Assembly: GCA_009720755.1 (NCBI GenBank)
Contig: WNKV01000008.1
Span: 1-64,000 of the forward strand
Length of the DNA stretch: 64,000 nucleotides
Origin: Rhodoplanes serenus
GTDB lineage: Bacteria; Pseudomonadota; Alphaproteobacteria; Rhizobiales; Xanthobacteraceae
Reading direction: 5' to 3'
The translations under genes were made by a program, and so were the position numbers. Numbering within the stretch: position 1 is the first letter of the stretch; the number at the start of each line of letters is the position of its first letter. The notes under the pieces were generated by a model. It was not told where the DNA came from and ran no database searches. It saw only the letters and a list, made by a program, of their open reading frames with translations. Shown one piece after another: positions 28,822 through 38,081 of this stretch.

Positions 28822-29598
28822 TCAGTAGCGCGGCGGCGCGTAGGGGTTGGCCTTGCGGGCCACGGAGGGGTTCGGTCCGCGCGGGTCCGAGGTCTGCACC
28901 ACCGGGCTGCCGGAGCAGCGCATGGGGCGCGTCATGCCGGCCCGCAGGGCCGCGTCGGCGTCCTTGGCGGCGAGCGGCCGGATCAGCTCCAGCCGGTCGA
29001 TGAGGCAGGCGAGATGCCCGGGCGACGGCCGGCTGCCGTCACCCTCGCAGTACCAGCCCTTGATGTAGAAGGCCGCCGTGTCGAAGCGGCTGAGGAAGGC
29101 GAGGCACTGCTTGCGCAGGCCGTCGGCGTTCACCGCGAGATCGACGGCGCGCACCTCGCCGTGGCGCGTCTCCAGGTCCCAGTGGGTCGAGCCGAACCGG
29201 GTCGGCAACCGCCGCAGATCCGGCAGATCCCTGACCTCTCCGGCGATGCTGCCGGCGCCGAACCCTGGCCGTGGCGGCAGCACCAGCGCCACCGTGATGT
29301 CCTGGCCGCGGCTGTGAACCTGGCCGTAATGGCGGATCTCGACCCGCCCGAGGCCGCGGCTCTCGGCCACCAGGGCGCGCACCGGCAGCCGTTCGAGCCC
29401 CGGATCGGCGAGCCGGAACGACGGCGCCTGCTCGCGGACCGTCGGCCAATAGCCCCACAGGGTGAAGAGGCCGAGGCCGATCAGGCCCAGCACCAGGGCG
29501 CCGACCAGATGGAAGCCGTAGCGGATCACGATCCCGACGGTCGACACCGCCGTGGTCAGTGGATCGCGGCCCCTGTCGGACTCGAAATACGACGCCAT
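28822..29598 (-). CDS. Membrane-anchored protein of unknown function
   Basis: A 258-residue protein with one or two N-terminal hydrophobic segments (VGIVIRYGFHLVGALVLGLI, LFTLWGYW). A periplasmic domain follows, with VEIRHYGQVHSRGQDITVAL and a Cys-containing region (LRKQCLAFL, GWYCEGDGSRPSPGHLACLI). Three or four Cys residues in the second half could form disulfides. I do not recognise the family; the arrangement beside asd and sulfite dehydrogenase suggests a conserved-neighbourhood protein but gives no function. Confidence 0.75.
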   Translation of the reverse strand: MASYFESDRGRDPLTTAVSTVGIVIRYGFHLVGALVLGLIGLGLFTLWGYWPTVREQAPSFRLADPGLERLPVRALVAESRGLGRVEIRHYGQVHSRGQDITVALVLPPRPGFGAGSIAGEVRDLPDLRRLPTRFGSTHWDLETRHGEVRAVDLAVNADGLRKQCLAFLSRFDTAAFYIKGWYCEGDGSRPSPGHLACLIDRLELIRPLAAKDADAALRAGMTRPMRCSGSPVVQTSDPRGPNPSVARKANPYAPPRY

Positions 29599-29749
29599 CC
29601 GCCCCCCTGTCGCCCCCTCGATCCGCCGACGCCGGCGCGGATCGCGGACGAGGCATGCGTTGTCTCGCCGATGGTTCTCGCTTAAAAGCGGTTGCGCTGC
29701 GGTGTCTCCGTAGGAGAGGCCGGGCGAATTCCGATCCTGGGAGTTAACG

Positions 29750-30784
29750 ATGGGTTACAAGGTCGCGATTGTCGGTGCCACGGGGAACGTGGGCCGCGCG
29801 ATGCTGGAGATCCTCGCCGAGCGGCAGTTTCCGGCCGACGAGGTGGTGCCGCTGGCGTCCCGGCGCAGCCTGGGCGTCGAGGTCTCCTACGGCGACAAAA
29901 CCCTGACGACGAAAGCCCTGGATCACTACGACTTCTCCGACGTCGACATCTGCCTGATGTCGGCCGGCGGCAGCGTGTCGAAGGAGTGGTCGCCGAGGAT
30001 CGGGGCGCAGGGCGCCGTGGTGATCGACAACTCGTCGGCCTGGCGCTACGACGCCGACGTGCCGCTGATCGTGCCCGAGGTCAACGCCGACGCGGTCGTC
30101 GACTTCCGCAAGAAGAACATCATCGCCAACCCGAACTGCTCGACCGCGCAGCTCGTCGTGGCGCTCAAGCCGCTGCACGACCGCGCCGGCATCAAGCGCG
30201 TCGTGGTGGCGACCTATCAGTCAGTCTCGGGCGCCGGAAAGGACGCCATGGACGAGCTGTTCGCCCAGACCAAGGCGGTCTTCACGCTCGGCGAGATCGA
30301 GACCAAGAAGTTCCCGAAGCGCATCGCCTTCAACCTGATCCCCCATATCGACGTGTTCATGGAGGACGGGTACACGAAGGAAGAATGGAAGATGATGGTC
30401 GAGACCAAGAAGATTCTCGACCCGAAGATCAAGCTCACCGCGACCTGCGTGCGGGTGCCGGTCTTCATCGGCCATTCGGAGGTCGTCAACATCGAGTTCG
30501 AGAAGCCGATCTCGGCCGACGAGGCGCGCTCGATCCTGTCGACGGCACCGGGCTGTCTCGTCATCGACAAGCACGAGCCGGGCGGCTACGTGACGCCCTA
30601 TGAGAGCGCCGGCGAGGACGCCACCTACATCAGCCGTATCCGCGAGGACGCGACGGTGGAGAACGGCCTCGTGCTGTGGTGCGTGTCCGACAACCTGCGC
30701 AAGGGCGCCGCCCTCAACGCGGTGCAGATCGCCGAGTGCCTGCTCAAGCGCAATCTGCTGACGCCCAAGAAGAAGGCGGCCTGA
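29750..30784 (+). CDS. asd: Aspartate-semialdehyde dehydrogenase
   Basis: A 344-residue cytosolic enzyme that reduces aspartyl phosphate to the semialdehyde for lysine, threonine and methionine synthesis. The N-terminal NADP motif is VAIVGATGNVGRAML. The nucleophile Cys is in ANPNCSTAQLV (near residue 129), with the following SVSGAGKDAMDEL and catalytic His region RVPVFIGHSEVVNIE. GGGAG-type ribosome site (gggag) precedes the ATG. A terminator follows at 30840. Confidence 0.97.
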   Translation: MGYKVAIVGATGNVGRAMLEILAERQFPADEVVPLASRRSLGVEVSYGDKTLTTKALDHYDFSDVDICLMSAGGSVSKEWSPRIGAQGAVVIDNSSAWRYDADVPLIVPEVNADAVVDFRKKNIIANPNCSTAQLVVALKPLHDRAGIKRVVVATYQSVSGAGKDAMDELFAQTKAVFTLGEIETKKFPKRIAFNLIPHIDVFMEDGYTKEEWKMMVETKKILDPKIKLTATCVRVPVFIGHSEVVNIEFEKPISADEARSILSTAPGCLVIDKHEPGGYVTPYESAGEDATYISRIREDATVENGLVLWCVSDNLRKGAALNAVQIAECLLKRNLLTPKKKAA

Positions 30785-30839
30785 CGGCCTGCCGCCCGCG
30801 GGGCGCCGCTCGCGGCGTCCCCGACCCGAGACGAGACCG

Positions 30840-30866
30840 ATGCCCGGCCCGCGCCGGGCATTTCTC
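30840..30866 (+). terminator. Rho-independent terminator of asd
   Basis: A 9-bp perfect stem atgcccggc / gccgggcat with a 4-base loop (30840-30861), followed by ttctc. It lies about 55 bp after the asd stop. Confidence 0.75.
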
Positions 30867-30871
30867 ATTGA

Positions 30872-31033
30872 AGCGGCATCCGATCCGACTGGATCGGCCT
30901 CCGCTCGAGAAGTCCTTATACCAAGCTTCGTCGATAACGACCGCCTCTCCGCCGTCATGGCCGGGCTTGTCCCGGTCATCCAGAATCTTGTTCTGGCAAG
31001 ACCGGAGCCCCCACGTCGCCGGACAATGCTCTA
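30872..31033. repeat. Dispersed repeat family 2, copy 2 (with inserted segment)
   Basis: Shares its left end (agcggcatccgatcc ... ggcctccgctcgagaagtccttat) and right end (accggagcccccacgtcgccggacaatgctcta) with the element at 11378-11481. The middle differs: about 81 bp instead of about 23 bp, carrying a second palindromic motif (atggccgggcttgtcccggtcat). It separates the convergent asd and the small gene ending at 31063. Confidence 0.75.
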
Positions 31034-31062
31034 CCGGGCGTGATGGCAGGGCGATCGGGGCC

Positions 31063-31392
31063 TCACGACGCCGCGGTCAGATCCTCGTAGACCTCGACCT
31101 CGATGGCGCCGCCGAGCATCTGGCGCCAGGCCTGGAGGAAGCTCTGGATGCGCAGGTCGGAGGCGATGCGCTGGCGGCTCAGCTCCAGCGCCTCGGGCGC
31201 CTCGTAGGCGATCTCCTGGATGAACTGGGCGGGATCGTCGACGTTGCGCAGCAGGCGGATGCTGGTGCCGCCGAGCAGGCTGTAGAACGGCGCGGTCGCC
31301 TGCACGACCGTGCGCACATAGGCCGGATCGGCCGACGGCAGCGTCACCTTGAGGACCAGGACCCTGCGCACTTTTCCGTCCGCATCCGCCAT
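31063..31392 (-). CDS. Small protein of unknown function downstream of pheA
   Basis: A 109-residue soluble protein (MADADGKVRRVLVLKVTLPS). Alternating beta/alpha character (VLVLKVTL, RTVVQATAPFYSLL, IRLLRNVDD, a helix SRQRIASDLRIQSFLQAW, final IEVEVYEDL) resembles a ferredoxin-like or ABM fold, but no specific family is recognised. It starts 15 bp after pheA and is probably the last gene of a kdsB-pheA operon. Confidence 0.7.
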   Translation of the reverse strand: MADADGKVRRVLVLKVTLPSADPAYVRTVVQATAPFYSLLGGTSIRLLRNVDDPAQFIQEIAYEAPEALELSRQRIASDLRIQSFLQAWRQMLGGAIEVEVYEDLTAAS

Positions 31393-31407
31393 GGCTCCCC
31401 CCGCCGG

Positions 31408-32292
31408 TCAGATCGTGGCGGCCTCCGTGTGCGACCGCTGCGCGACCGTAGCGCGGAACGGATGCGCCGGATAGACGCCGAGAATCTTGAGCGACTTCGG
31501 CTGCGAGAAGAAGGCCAATTCCTCCAGCGCCAGCTTGAGGCCGGGCTCCTCGGGATGGCCCTCGACGTCGGCGTAGAACTGCGTCGCCGAGAAGGTGCCT
31601 TCGAGCATGTAGCTCTCCAGCTTGGTCATGTTGACGCCGTTGGTGGCGAAGCCGCCGAGCGCCTTGTAGAGCGCCGCCGGGATGTTGCGCACCTGGAACA
31701 CGAAGGTGGTGATCACCGGCCCGTTGCCCGGGGCGACCGCGACCGGCTCGCGCGCCAGCACGATGAAGCGGGTGGTGGAGTGGGATTCGTCCTCGATGTC
31801 CTGGGCCAGGATGTCGAGGCCGTAGATCTCGGCGGCGAGCCGTGACGCGATGGCGGCGCGGGTCTTGTCGCCGGCCTCGGCGATCATCCGGGCGGCGCCC
31901 GCCGTGTCGGCGGCGACCCGGGTCTTGAGGCCGAGCTTGCGCAGGTAGCGGCGGCACTGGCCGAGCGCCATGATGTGGCTCTCGACCGTCTCCAGGTCGT
32001 CGAGGGTGGCCCCCTTCACGGCGAGGAGCTGGTTGCGGATCGGCAGGAACCACTCGGCGACGATGCGCAGCCGCGACGTCGGCATCAGGTGGTGAATGTC
32101 GGCGACCCGGCCGGCGACCGAGTTCTCGATCGGGATCATGCCAAGCGCCGCCTTGCCCGAGGCGAGCGCCGTGAAGGCGTCCTCGAAGGTCGGGCACGGC
32201 AACGGCGTGTAATCCGGATAGGCTTCGCGGCAGGCGATGTCCGAGTTGGCACCGGGCTCGCCCTGAAACACGATCTTGCGCTGGCTGGTCAT
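31408..32292 (-). CDS. pheA: Prephenate dehydratase
   Basis: A 294-residue monofunctional enzyme making phenylpyruvate for phenylalanine synthesis. The PDT domain shows FQGEPGANSDIACREA at the start, GMIPIENSVAGRVADIHHLM, and the catalytic ESHSTTRFIVL. A C-terminal ACT domain (ITTFVFQVRNIPAALYKAL, GVNMTKLESYM) provides phenylalanine feedback control. It lacks the chorismate mutase domain of the enteric bifunctional protein, as usual in alphaproteobacteria. It follows kdsB by 32 bp. Confidence 0.96.
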   Translation of the reverse strand: MTSQRKIVFQGEPGANSDIACREAYPDYTPLPCPTFEDAFTALASGKAALGMIPIENSVAGRVADIHHLMPTSRLRIVAEWFLPIRNQLLAVKGATLDDLETVESHIMALGQCRRYLRKLGLKTRVAADTAGAARMIAEAGDKTRAAIASRLAAEIYGLDILAQDIEDESHSTTRFIVLAREPVAVAPGNGPVITTFVFQVRNIPAALYKALGGFATNGVNMTKLESYMLEGTFSATQFYADVEGHPEEPGLKLALEELAFFSQPKSLKILGVYPAHPFRATVAQRSHTEAATI

Positions 32293-32324
32293 GGGCTTGG
32301 GTTACGCGGTCGGCTCCGCCCGAG

Positions 32325-33068
32325 TCAATGCGCGCCGGCGAGGATCTCCCGCGCGGCGGCAAGATCCGCGGGCGTGTCCACCCCGAGCGGCACCGAATCG
32401 ACCACGGCGACGTCGATGCGCATCCCGGCCTCCAGCGCCCGCAGCTGCTCCAGCTTCTCGCGCCGCTCCAGCGTCGACGGCGGCAGCGCCACGAAGCGGG
32501 CGAGCGCGTCCCGCCGATAGGCGTAAAGGCCGATGTGGTGATAGAGCGGGCCGTCGCCATAGGGCGCCGTCGCGCGGGTGAAGTAGAGGGCGCGCAAGCG
32601 CCGCTCCCCGACCGGGGTGCCCACCACCTTCACGACATTGGGGTTGGTCCGCTCCTCGTCGCGCCGGATCACGGCGGCGAGCGTCGCGATATCGACCGCC
32701 GGGTCGGCGAACGGGGCGAGCGCCGCCGCGACGTCGCCGGGCGAGAGCGTCGGCAGGTCGCCCTGGACATTGACCACCACCCGGAACCGGCCCTCCGGAT
32801 CGATCCGACCCAGCGCCTCGAAGATGCGGTCGGAGCCCGAGGGATGGTCCGGCCGGGTGAGCACGGCGCGGCCACCGGCCGCCGTCACGGCATCCCGGAT
32901 CGCCTCCGAGTCGGTCGCCACATAGACCGGGCCGATCCCGGCCTCCTCGGCGCGGGCCAGCACATGGGCGATCATCGGCCGGCCGCCGATGTCGGCGAGC
33001 GGCTTGTCGGGCAGGCGGGTGGCGGCCAGCCGGGCCGGGATGAGGACGACGACGTCGTTGTCGAGCAT
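32325..33068 (-). CDS. kdsB: 3-deoxy-manno-octulosonate cytidylyltransferase (CMP-KDO synthetase)
   Basis: A 247-residue cytosolic nucleotidyltransferase that activates KDO for lipopolysaccharide inner-core synthesis. The signature [20 protein letters not shown] is at residues 10-29. [35 protein letters not shown] and [10 protein letters not shown] are further family blocks. It is divergent from the cytochrome gene and upstream of pheA, a gene order common in Hyphomicrobiales. Confidence 0.96.
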   Translation of the reverse strand: MLDNDVVVLIPARLAATRLPDKPLADIGGRPMIAHVLARAEEAGIGPVYVATDSEAIRDAVTAAGGRAVLTRPDHPSGSDRIFEALGRIDPEGRFRVVVNVQGDLPTLSPGDVAAALAPFADPAVDIATLAAVIRRDEERTNPNVVKVVGTPVGERRLRALYFTRATAPYGDGPLYHHIGLYAYRRDALARFVALPPSTLERREKLEQLRALEAGMRIDVAVVDSVPLGVDTPADLAAAREILAGAH

Positions 33069-33224
33069 AGGTTACCGCCGGAAAGGCTGCGCCGCGGCGG
33101 CGCGAACCGCCGCTTTCGGCGGCGCTTATACGAGTTGCCAGGGCGGCCGCAAACCCGCTATGTCTGGCTGGAACCTCGTCCGGCTACCCCCGCCGTATGC
33201 TCGCGCTTTCGGAGCCCCAGTGCG

Positions 33225-33887
33225 ATGGATTCCTACGAACTCAACAAGATCGCCGGTGCCGTGCTGTTCAGCGGCGTCTGCCTGGTCGCCCTCAACATCA
33301 CCGCCGGCCTCATCTTCTCGCCCGAGAAGCCGGAGCAGCCGGGCTACGTGATCGCCGTCGCGGGCGCCCCCGAGACTCCGAAGGCCGGCGAGGCGCCGGC
33401 CGCCGAGCAGCCCATCGCGACCCTGCTGGCCACCGCCAGTGCCGAGCGCGGCGAGGCGGCGGCCCGCAAGTGCGCCTCCTGCCATACCTTCGACAAGGGC
33501 GGCGCCAACAAGGTCGGCCCCAATCTGTGGGGCGTCGTCGGCCGGGCACGTGCGTCGCATGCCGGGTTCAACTATTCGGGCGCGATGACCGCGAAGGGCG
33601 GCGAATGGAGCATCGAGGAGCTGAACGCCTTCATCGCCAGTCCGAAAAGCGCCGTGCCGGGCACCACCATGGCGTTCGCCGGAGTGCCGAAGGGGAGCGA
33701 GCGGGCCGACATCATCGCCTACCTGAACAAGCAGTCCGACGCGCCCGTACCGCTGCCCAGCACCACGGGCGCAGCATCCCCGGGCCAGCCCCCGACGGAG
33801 CCCGCGGCCCAGCCGGCACAGCCGCAGCCGGGCAATGCCGGCGCCCAGCCCAATGCGCCGCCGGAGGCGGCGCCACCGCGGCAGTGA
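33225..33887 (+). CDS. cycM: Membrane-anchored cytochrome c (CycM-like)
   Basis: A 220-residue class I cytochrome c with an uncleaved N-terminal anchor (IAGAVLFSGVCLVALNITAG, about residues 9-28), a Pro/Ala/Glu linker and one heme domain. The heme site is KCASCHTFD (about residue 84); KVGPNLWGVVGR and the distal Met in PGTTMAFAGV follow. Such cytochromes carry electrons to terminal oxidases. A Pro/Ala/Gln-rich tail of about 55 residues follows the heme domain and is not part of the fold. Confidence 0.9.
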   Translation: MDSYELNKIAGAVLFSGVCLVALNITAGLIFSPEKPEQPGYVIAVAGAPETPKAGEAPAAEQPIATLLATASAERGEAAARKCASCHTFDKGGANKVGPNLWGVVGRARASHAGFNYSGAMTAKGGEWSIEELNAFIASPKSAVPGTTMAFAGVPKGSERADIIAYLNKQSDAPVPLPSTTGAASPGQPPTEPAAQPAQPQPGNAGAQPNAPPEAAPPRQ

Positions 33888-33901
33888 TCGCATCTCCTGA
33901 G

Positions 33902-33933
33902 GAACGGCCGGGCTCGCCCGGCCGTTCGTCTTT
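33902..33933 (+). terminator. Rho-independent terminator after the cytochrome gene
   Basis: A perfect 12-bp inverted repeat gaacggccgggc / gcccggccgttc (33902-33927) is followed by gtcttt. It begins 15 bp after the cytochrome stop codon. Confidence 0.8.
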
Positions 33934-34062
33934 CCGGGCCGTCGTCGGTGCGCACGACGACGTGATCGTCGGGGCGGGCGGGGGGCTGCGACACACTGGC
34001 TCCTATCGCAAAACCGACGTATTCGGTCGGAACCGTCGGCCGAGCCTGCATGGAGATGTTTC

Positions 34063-35994
34063 TTGCGCCTGACCCGCCGTGACCTGCTCCGCTCCACCGT
34101 GACCGCCGCCGCGGCACCCGCCCTGGCGCCGCTCGCCGGCGCCGTGGTCCCCGCCCTGGCCGAGACCCCCGCCGGAACCGCCGCGGCGGAAGCCGCCGCC
34201 CCCGCGGCCGGCGCTCCGGCCTGGCGGCACGGCCTGTCGTTGTTCGGCGAGCTGAAATACCCGGACGGGTTCAAGCATTTCGACTACGTGAACCCGGCGG
34301 CCCCGAAAGGCGGCGTCGCCCGTCTCGGCGGCTTCGGCACCTTCGACAATCTCAACACCGTGGTGGCCGGCGTGAAGGGCTCGATCGCCGGCGGCGTCGA
34401 CCTGATCTACGATACCCTGATGGTCGGCGCCCTCGACGAGGTGTCGACCGAGTACGGGCTTCTGGCGGAGGCGGCCCGTCACCCGGACGACTTCGCCTTC
34501 GTGACCTACCGGCTGCGTGCCGAGGCGCGCTGGCACGACGGCCGGCCGGTGACGCCCGAGGACGTGATCTTCTCGTTCGAGGCGTTCCGCAAGCACAGCC
34601 CGCAGCTCTCCGCCTACTACCGCCACGTCGTGAAGGCCGAGAAGACCGGCGAGCGCGACGTCACCTTCACGTTCGACCAGCCGGGCAACCGCGAGCTGCC
34701 GCAGATCGTCGGCCAGCTCTCGGTGCTGCCCAAGCACTGGTGGGAAGGCACCGACGCCCAGGGTCGACGGCGCGATGTCGGCGCCACCACGCTGGAGCTG
34801 CCGCTCGGCTGCGGCGCCTATCGCATCAAGGATGTGGTGCCGGGCCGCACCATCACGTTCGAGCGCGTGAAAGACTACTGGGGCCGCGACCTGCCGGTGA
34901 ATGTCGGCCGCGACAATTTCGACGAGCTGCGCTTCGAGTATTTCCGCGACACCACGGTGGCGCTGGAGGCGTTCAAGGGCGACCAGCTCGACTGGCGCAG
35001 CGAGAACAGCGCCAAGAACTGGGCGACCGCCTACGACTTCCCGGCCGTGCGCGACAAGCGCGTGGTGCTGGAGGAGTTCCCGATCCGCAATCTCGGGATC
35101 ATGCAGGCGTTCGCGTTCAACACCCGGCGCGACAAGTTCAAGGATCGGCGGGTGCGTCGCGCCTTCAACTTCGCGTTCGACTTCGAGGAGATGAACAAGC
35201 AGATCTTCTTCGGCCAGTACAAGCGCATCGCCAGCTATTTCGAAGGCACCGAGCTGGCCTGCTCGGGCCTGCCGGAGGGGCGCGAGCGCGAGATCCTGGA
35301 GAGCGTGCGCGACAAGATCCCGGCCGCGGTGTTCACCACCCCCTACACCAACCCGGTCGCCGGCAATCCGGAGGCGGTGCGCGCCAATCTGCGCGAGGGC
35401 ATGCGGCTCCTGCGCGAGGCCGGATACGAGGTCAAGAACCAGCGGCTGATCGATCCCAAGACCGGCGAGCCGTTCACCATCGAGTTCCTGGTCTCCGATC
35501 CGAGCTCGGAGCGCTACGTGCTGTTCTACAAGCCGTCGCTGGAGCGCCTCGGCGCCGTCGTGTCGGTGCGCTCGGTGGACGAGGCGCAGTACGAGAACCG
35601 CCTGCGCAACTGGGACTTCGACGTGATCACGGCGGTGTGGCCGCAGTCGCTGTCGCCCGGCAACGAGCAGCGCAGCTTCTGGGGCTCGCAGGCCGCCGAT
35701 CAGCCGGGCTCGCGCAACTATATCGGCATCCAGGACGCCGGCATCGACGCCCTGATCGACAAGGTGATCTTCGCCGAGAGCCGGGCCGACCTCGTCGCCG
35801 CCACCCGGGCGCTCGACCGGGTGCTGCTGGCGCACGACTTCGTGGTGCCGCAGTGGACCTACGGCAAGGTCCGCACGGCGCGCTGGGACCGCTTCGGGCG
35901 GCCGGAGCGGATGCCCGAGTACGGCCTCGCCGCCTTCCCGACCATCTGGTGGTGGGACGCCGCCCGAGCCGCCAAGACAGGCGGCCGCTCGTGA
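34063..35994 (+). CDS. yejA: Oligopeptide ABC transporter substrate-binding protein 1 (YejA type)
   Basis: A 643-residue periplasmic binding protein of the SBP family 5 (oligopeptide/microcin C type). The Tat-like signal is LTRRDLLRSTVTAAAAPALA. Family features include HFDYVNPAAPKGG, the YDTLM...YGLLAEAA region, RAEARWHDGRPVTPEDVIFSFEA-type residues and NTRRDKFKDRRVRRAF. The TTG at 34063 is chosen because ggag lies 7 bp before it. The nearby ATG at 34050 stops after ten codons in another frame. It heads a yejA-yejA-yejB-yejE-(TA)-yejF operon. Confidence 0.9.
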   Translation: MRLTRRDLLRSTVTAAAAPALAPLAGAVVPALAETPAGTAAAEAAAPAAGAPAWRHGLSLFGELKYPDGFKHFDYVNPAAPKGGVARLGGFGTFDNLNTVVAGVKGSIAGGVDLIYDTLMVGALDEVSTEYGLLAEAARHPDDFAFVTYRLRAEARWHDGRPVTPEDVIFSFEAFRKHSPQLSAYYRHVVKAEKTGERDVTFTFDQPGNRELPQIVGQLSVLPKHWWEGTDAQGRRRDVGATTLELPLGCGAYRIKDVVPGRTITFERVKDYWGRDLPVNVGRDNFDELRFEYFRDTTVALEAFKGDQLDWRSENSAKNWATAYDFPAVRDKRVVLEEFPIRNLGIMQAFAFNTRRDKFKDRRVRRAFNFAFDFEEMNKQIFFGQYKRIASYFEGTELACSGLPEGREREILESVRDKIPAAVFTTPYTNPVAGNPEAVRANLREGMRLLREAGYEVKNQRLIDPKTGEPFTIEFLVSDPSSERYVLFYKPSLERLGAVVSVRSVDEAQYENRLRNWDFDVITAVWPQSLSPGNEQRSFWGSQAADQPGSRNYIGIQDAGIDALIDKVIFAESRADLVAATRALDRVLLAHDFVVPQWTYGKVRTARWDRFGRPERMPEYGLAAFPTIWWWDAARAAKTGGRS

Positions 35995-36020
35995 GGCGCC
36001 TCCGCGGCGATGCTCCTTCA

Positions 36021-36110
36021 CCTCTCTCCGCCGAGCGGGGAGAGGTCGGATTCCGCGCGTCGGCGCGGAAGCCCCTCACCCCACCCCTCTCCCCGCAAGC
36101 GGGGAGAGGG
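36021..36110. repeat. Two palindromic repeats in the yejA-yejA spacer
   Basis: cctctctccg-ccgag-cggggagagg (36021-36045) and ccctctccccgc-aa-gcggggagaggg (36085-36110) are two copies of one hairpin-forming element. They occupy the 128-bp gap between the two binding-protein genes. A degenerate third copy (ctctgcgcgtgcggagag) follows the second gene near 38012-38032. This type is widespread in Hyphomicrobiales and could attenuate or stabilise the operon mRNA. Confidence 0.75.
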
Positions 36111-36122
36111 AGTGCCGGCGCA

Positions 36123-37991
36123 GTGCCAGATCGCCGCGCGCTGCTGATCCTCTCCGGCGCCGCCGGGCTGGCCGCCGTAGCCGGTTTGACGCCACGACGC
36201 GCCGGCGCCGCCGCGGTGGAGGCGCCCGAGAGCCACGGCCTCTCGGCCTTCGGCGACCTCAAATACCCGGCCGACTTCCGCCATTTCGACTACGTGAACC
36301 CGGCCGCCCCCAAGGGCGGCCTGCTGTCGCTGATCGGCTCGACCCGGCAGTTCAACCAGAACTTCCTCACCTTCAACTCGCTCAACAGCTACATCCTGCG
36401 CGGCGACGCGGCGCTCGGCATGGAGCTGACCTTCACCAGCCTGATGACACGCGCGGCCGACGAGCCGGACGCGCTCTACGGGCTCGCGGCCCGCGCCGTG
36501 CGGGTCGCGCCCGACGGGCTCGCCTACACGTTCCTGCTGCGCCCCGAGGCGCGCTTCCATGACGGCACGCCGATCACGGCGCACGACGTCGTCTTCTCGC
36601 TGACCACGCTGAAGACCAAGGGCCATCCGGTGATCGGCCAGCTCATGCGGGACGTGCTGGCGATCGAGGCCGACGACGACGCGACCGTCACCGTCACCTT
36701 CGCCAAGGGCCGCGCCCGCGACGTGCCGCTGTTCGTGGCCGGCCTGCCGATCTTCTCGCGCACCTATTATGCCAACCGGCCATTCGACGAGACCACCCTC
36801 GACGTGCCGCTCGGCTCCGGACCCTACCGGGTCGGGCGCTTCGAGGCCGGCCGCTACATCGCCTACGAGCGCGTGCGCGACTGGTGGGGCGCCGCACTGC
36901 CGGCGATGGTGGGCCAGTACAACTTCGACACCATCCGGTACGAGTTCTACCGCGACCGCGACGTCGCCTTCGAGGGCTTCACCGGCAGGAGCTACCTGTT
37001 CCGGGAGGAGTTCACCTCGCGCATCTGGGCGACCCGCTACGACTTCCCGGCGGTGCGCGACGGCCGCGTGAAGCGCGACGTGGTGCCCGACGAGACGCCA
37101 TCCGGGGCGCAGGGGTGGTTCCTCAACACCCGCCGCGACAAGTTCAAGGATCGCCGGCTGCGCGAGGCACTGATCGTCGCCTTCGACTTCGAGTGGGCCA
37201 ACGCCTCGCTGATGTACGGCTCCTATCAGCGCACCCACTCGGTGTTCCAGAACTCCGACATGATGGCCGAAGGCAAGCCCGAGGGCGCCGAGCTGGCGCT
37301 GCTCGAACGGTTCCGCGGCCGCCTGGCCGACGAGGTGTTCGGCGCGCCCTTCGTGCCGCCCGTCTCGGACGGCTCGGGCCAGGACCGCGCCCTGCTGCGC
37401 CGCGCCGTGCAGCTTCTCAACGAGGCCGGCTACCCGGTGAAGAACGGCAAGCGGGTGATGCCGAACGGCGAGCCGCTGACCGTCGAGTTCCTGCTCGACG
37501 AGCCGGCCTTCCAGCCGCATCATATGCTTTACATCAAGAACCTCGGGCTGATCGGTATCGAGGCCACGCTCCGCATGGTCGATCCGGTGCAGTACCGGGC
37601 GCGCATCGACGCCTTCGACTTCGACGCCGTGATCCAGCGCTTCGCCTTCTCGACGACGCCGGGCAACTCGCTGCGCTCCTATTTCTCGTCCCAGGCGGCC
37701 GCCCTCAAGGGCACCCAAAACCTCGCCGGCATCGCCGATCCGGTGGTCGACGCGCTGATCGAGGAGATCATCGCGGCGAACAGCCGTGCCGACCTGGTGG
37801 TGGCGGCGCGCGCCCTCGACCGCGTCATCCGCGCCGGGCGATACTGGGTGCCGCACTGGTACAAGCCCTCGCACTGGCTCGCCTACTGGGACGTGTTCGC
37901 CCGCCCGGCCAGCAAGCCGCGCTATGCCCGCGGCGTGCTGGAGACCTGGTGGACCGACCCGGCCAAGGCGAAGACCGAGGGAAAAGGGTAG
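36123..37991 (+). CDS. yejA: Oligopeptide ABC transporter substrate-binding protein 2 (YejA type)
   Basis: A 622-residue paralogue of the preceding binding protein; both share the block HFDYVNPAAPKGG and the NTRRDKFKDRR block. A short Tat/Sec-type signal (RRALLILSGAAGLAAVAGL) follows a GTG start at 36123, the first plausible start after the palindromic repeats. Upstream in-frame sequence is repeat-derived. Two binding proteins feeding one permease suggest different peptide ranges, a pattern often seen in alphaproteobacterial yej operons. Confidence 0.88.
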   Translation: MPDRRALLILSGAAGLAAVAGLTPRRAGAAAVEAPESHGLSAFGDLKYPADFRHFDYVNPAAPKGGLLSLIGSTRQFNQNFLTFNSLNSYILRGDAALGMELTFTSLMTRAADEPDALYGLAARAVRVAPDGLAYTFLLRPEARFHDGTPITAHDVVFSLTTLKTKGHPVIGQLMRDVLAIEADDDATVTVTFAKGRARDVPLFVAGLPIFSRTYYANRPFDETTLDVPLGSGPYRVGRFEAGRYIAYERVRDWWGAALPAMVGQYNFDTIRYEFYRDRDVAFEGFTGRSYLFREEFTSRIWATRYDFPAVRDGRVKRDVVPDETPSGAQGWFLNTRRDKFKDRRLREALIVAFDFEWANASLMYGSYQRTHSVFQNSDMMAEGKPEGAELALLERFRGRLADEVFGAPFVPPVSDGSGQDRALLRRAVQLLNEAGYPVKNGKRVMPNGEPLTVEFLLDEPAFQPHHMLYIKNLGLIGIEATLRMVDPVQYRARIDAFDFDAVIQRFAFSTTPGNSLRSYFSSQAAALKGTQNLAGIADPVVDALIEEIIAANSRADLVVAARALDRVIRAGRYWVPHWYKPSHWLAYWDVFARPASKPRYARGVLETWWTDPAKAKTEGKG

Positions 37992-38081
37992 AGTGCGCGG
38001 ACGCCGGCTCTCCTCTCTGCGCGTGCGGAGAGCGGTGAATAGCGGAGCACCTTCCGCACCTGTCGAGGCTGATCGAACCCC

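Noticed and set aside
34003-36021. A 672-codon minus-strand open frame opposite yejA-1
   Set aside because: Same shadow composition; the plus-strand protein has full family features over the same bases.
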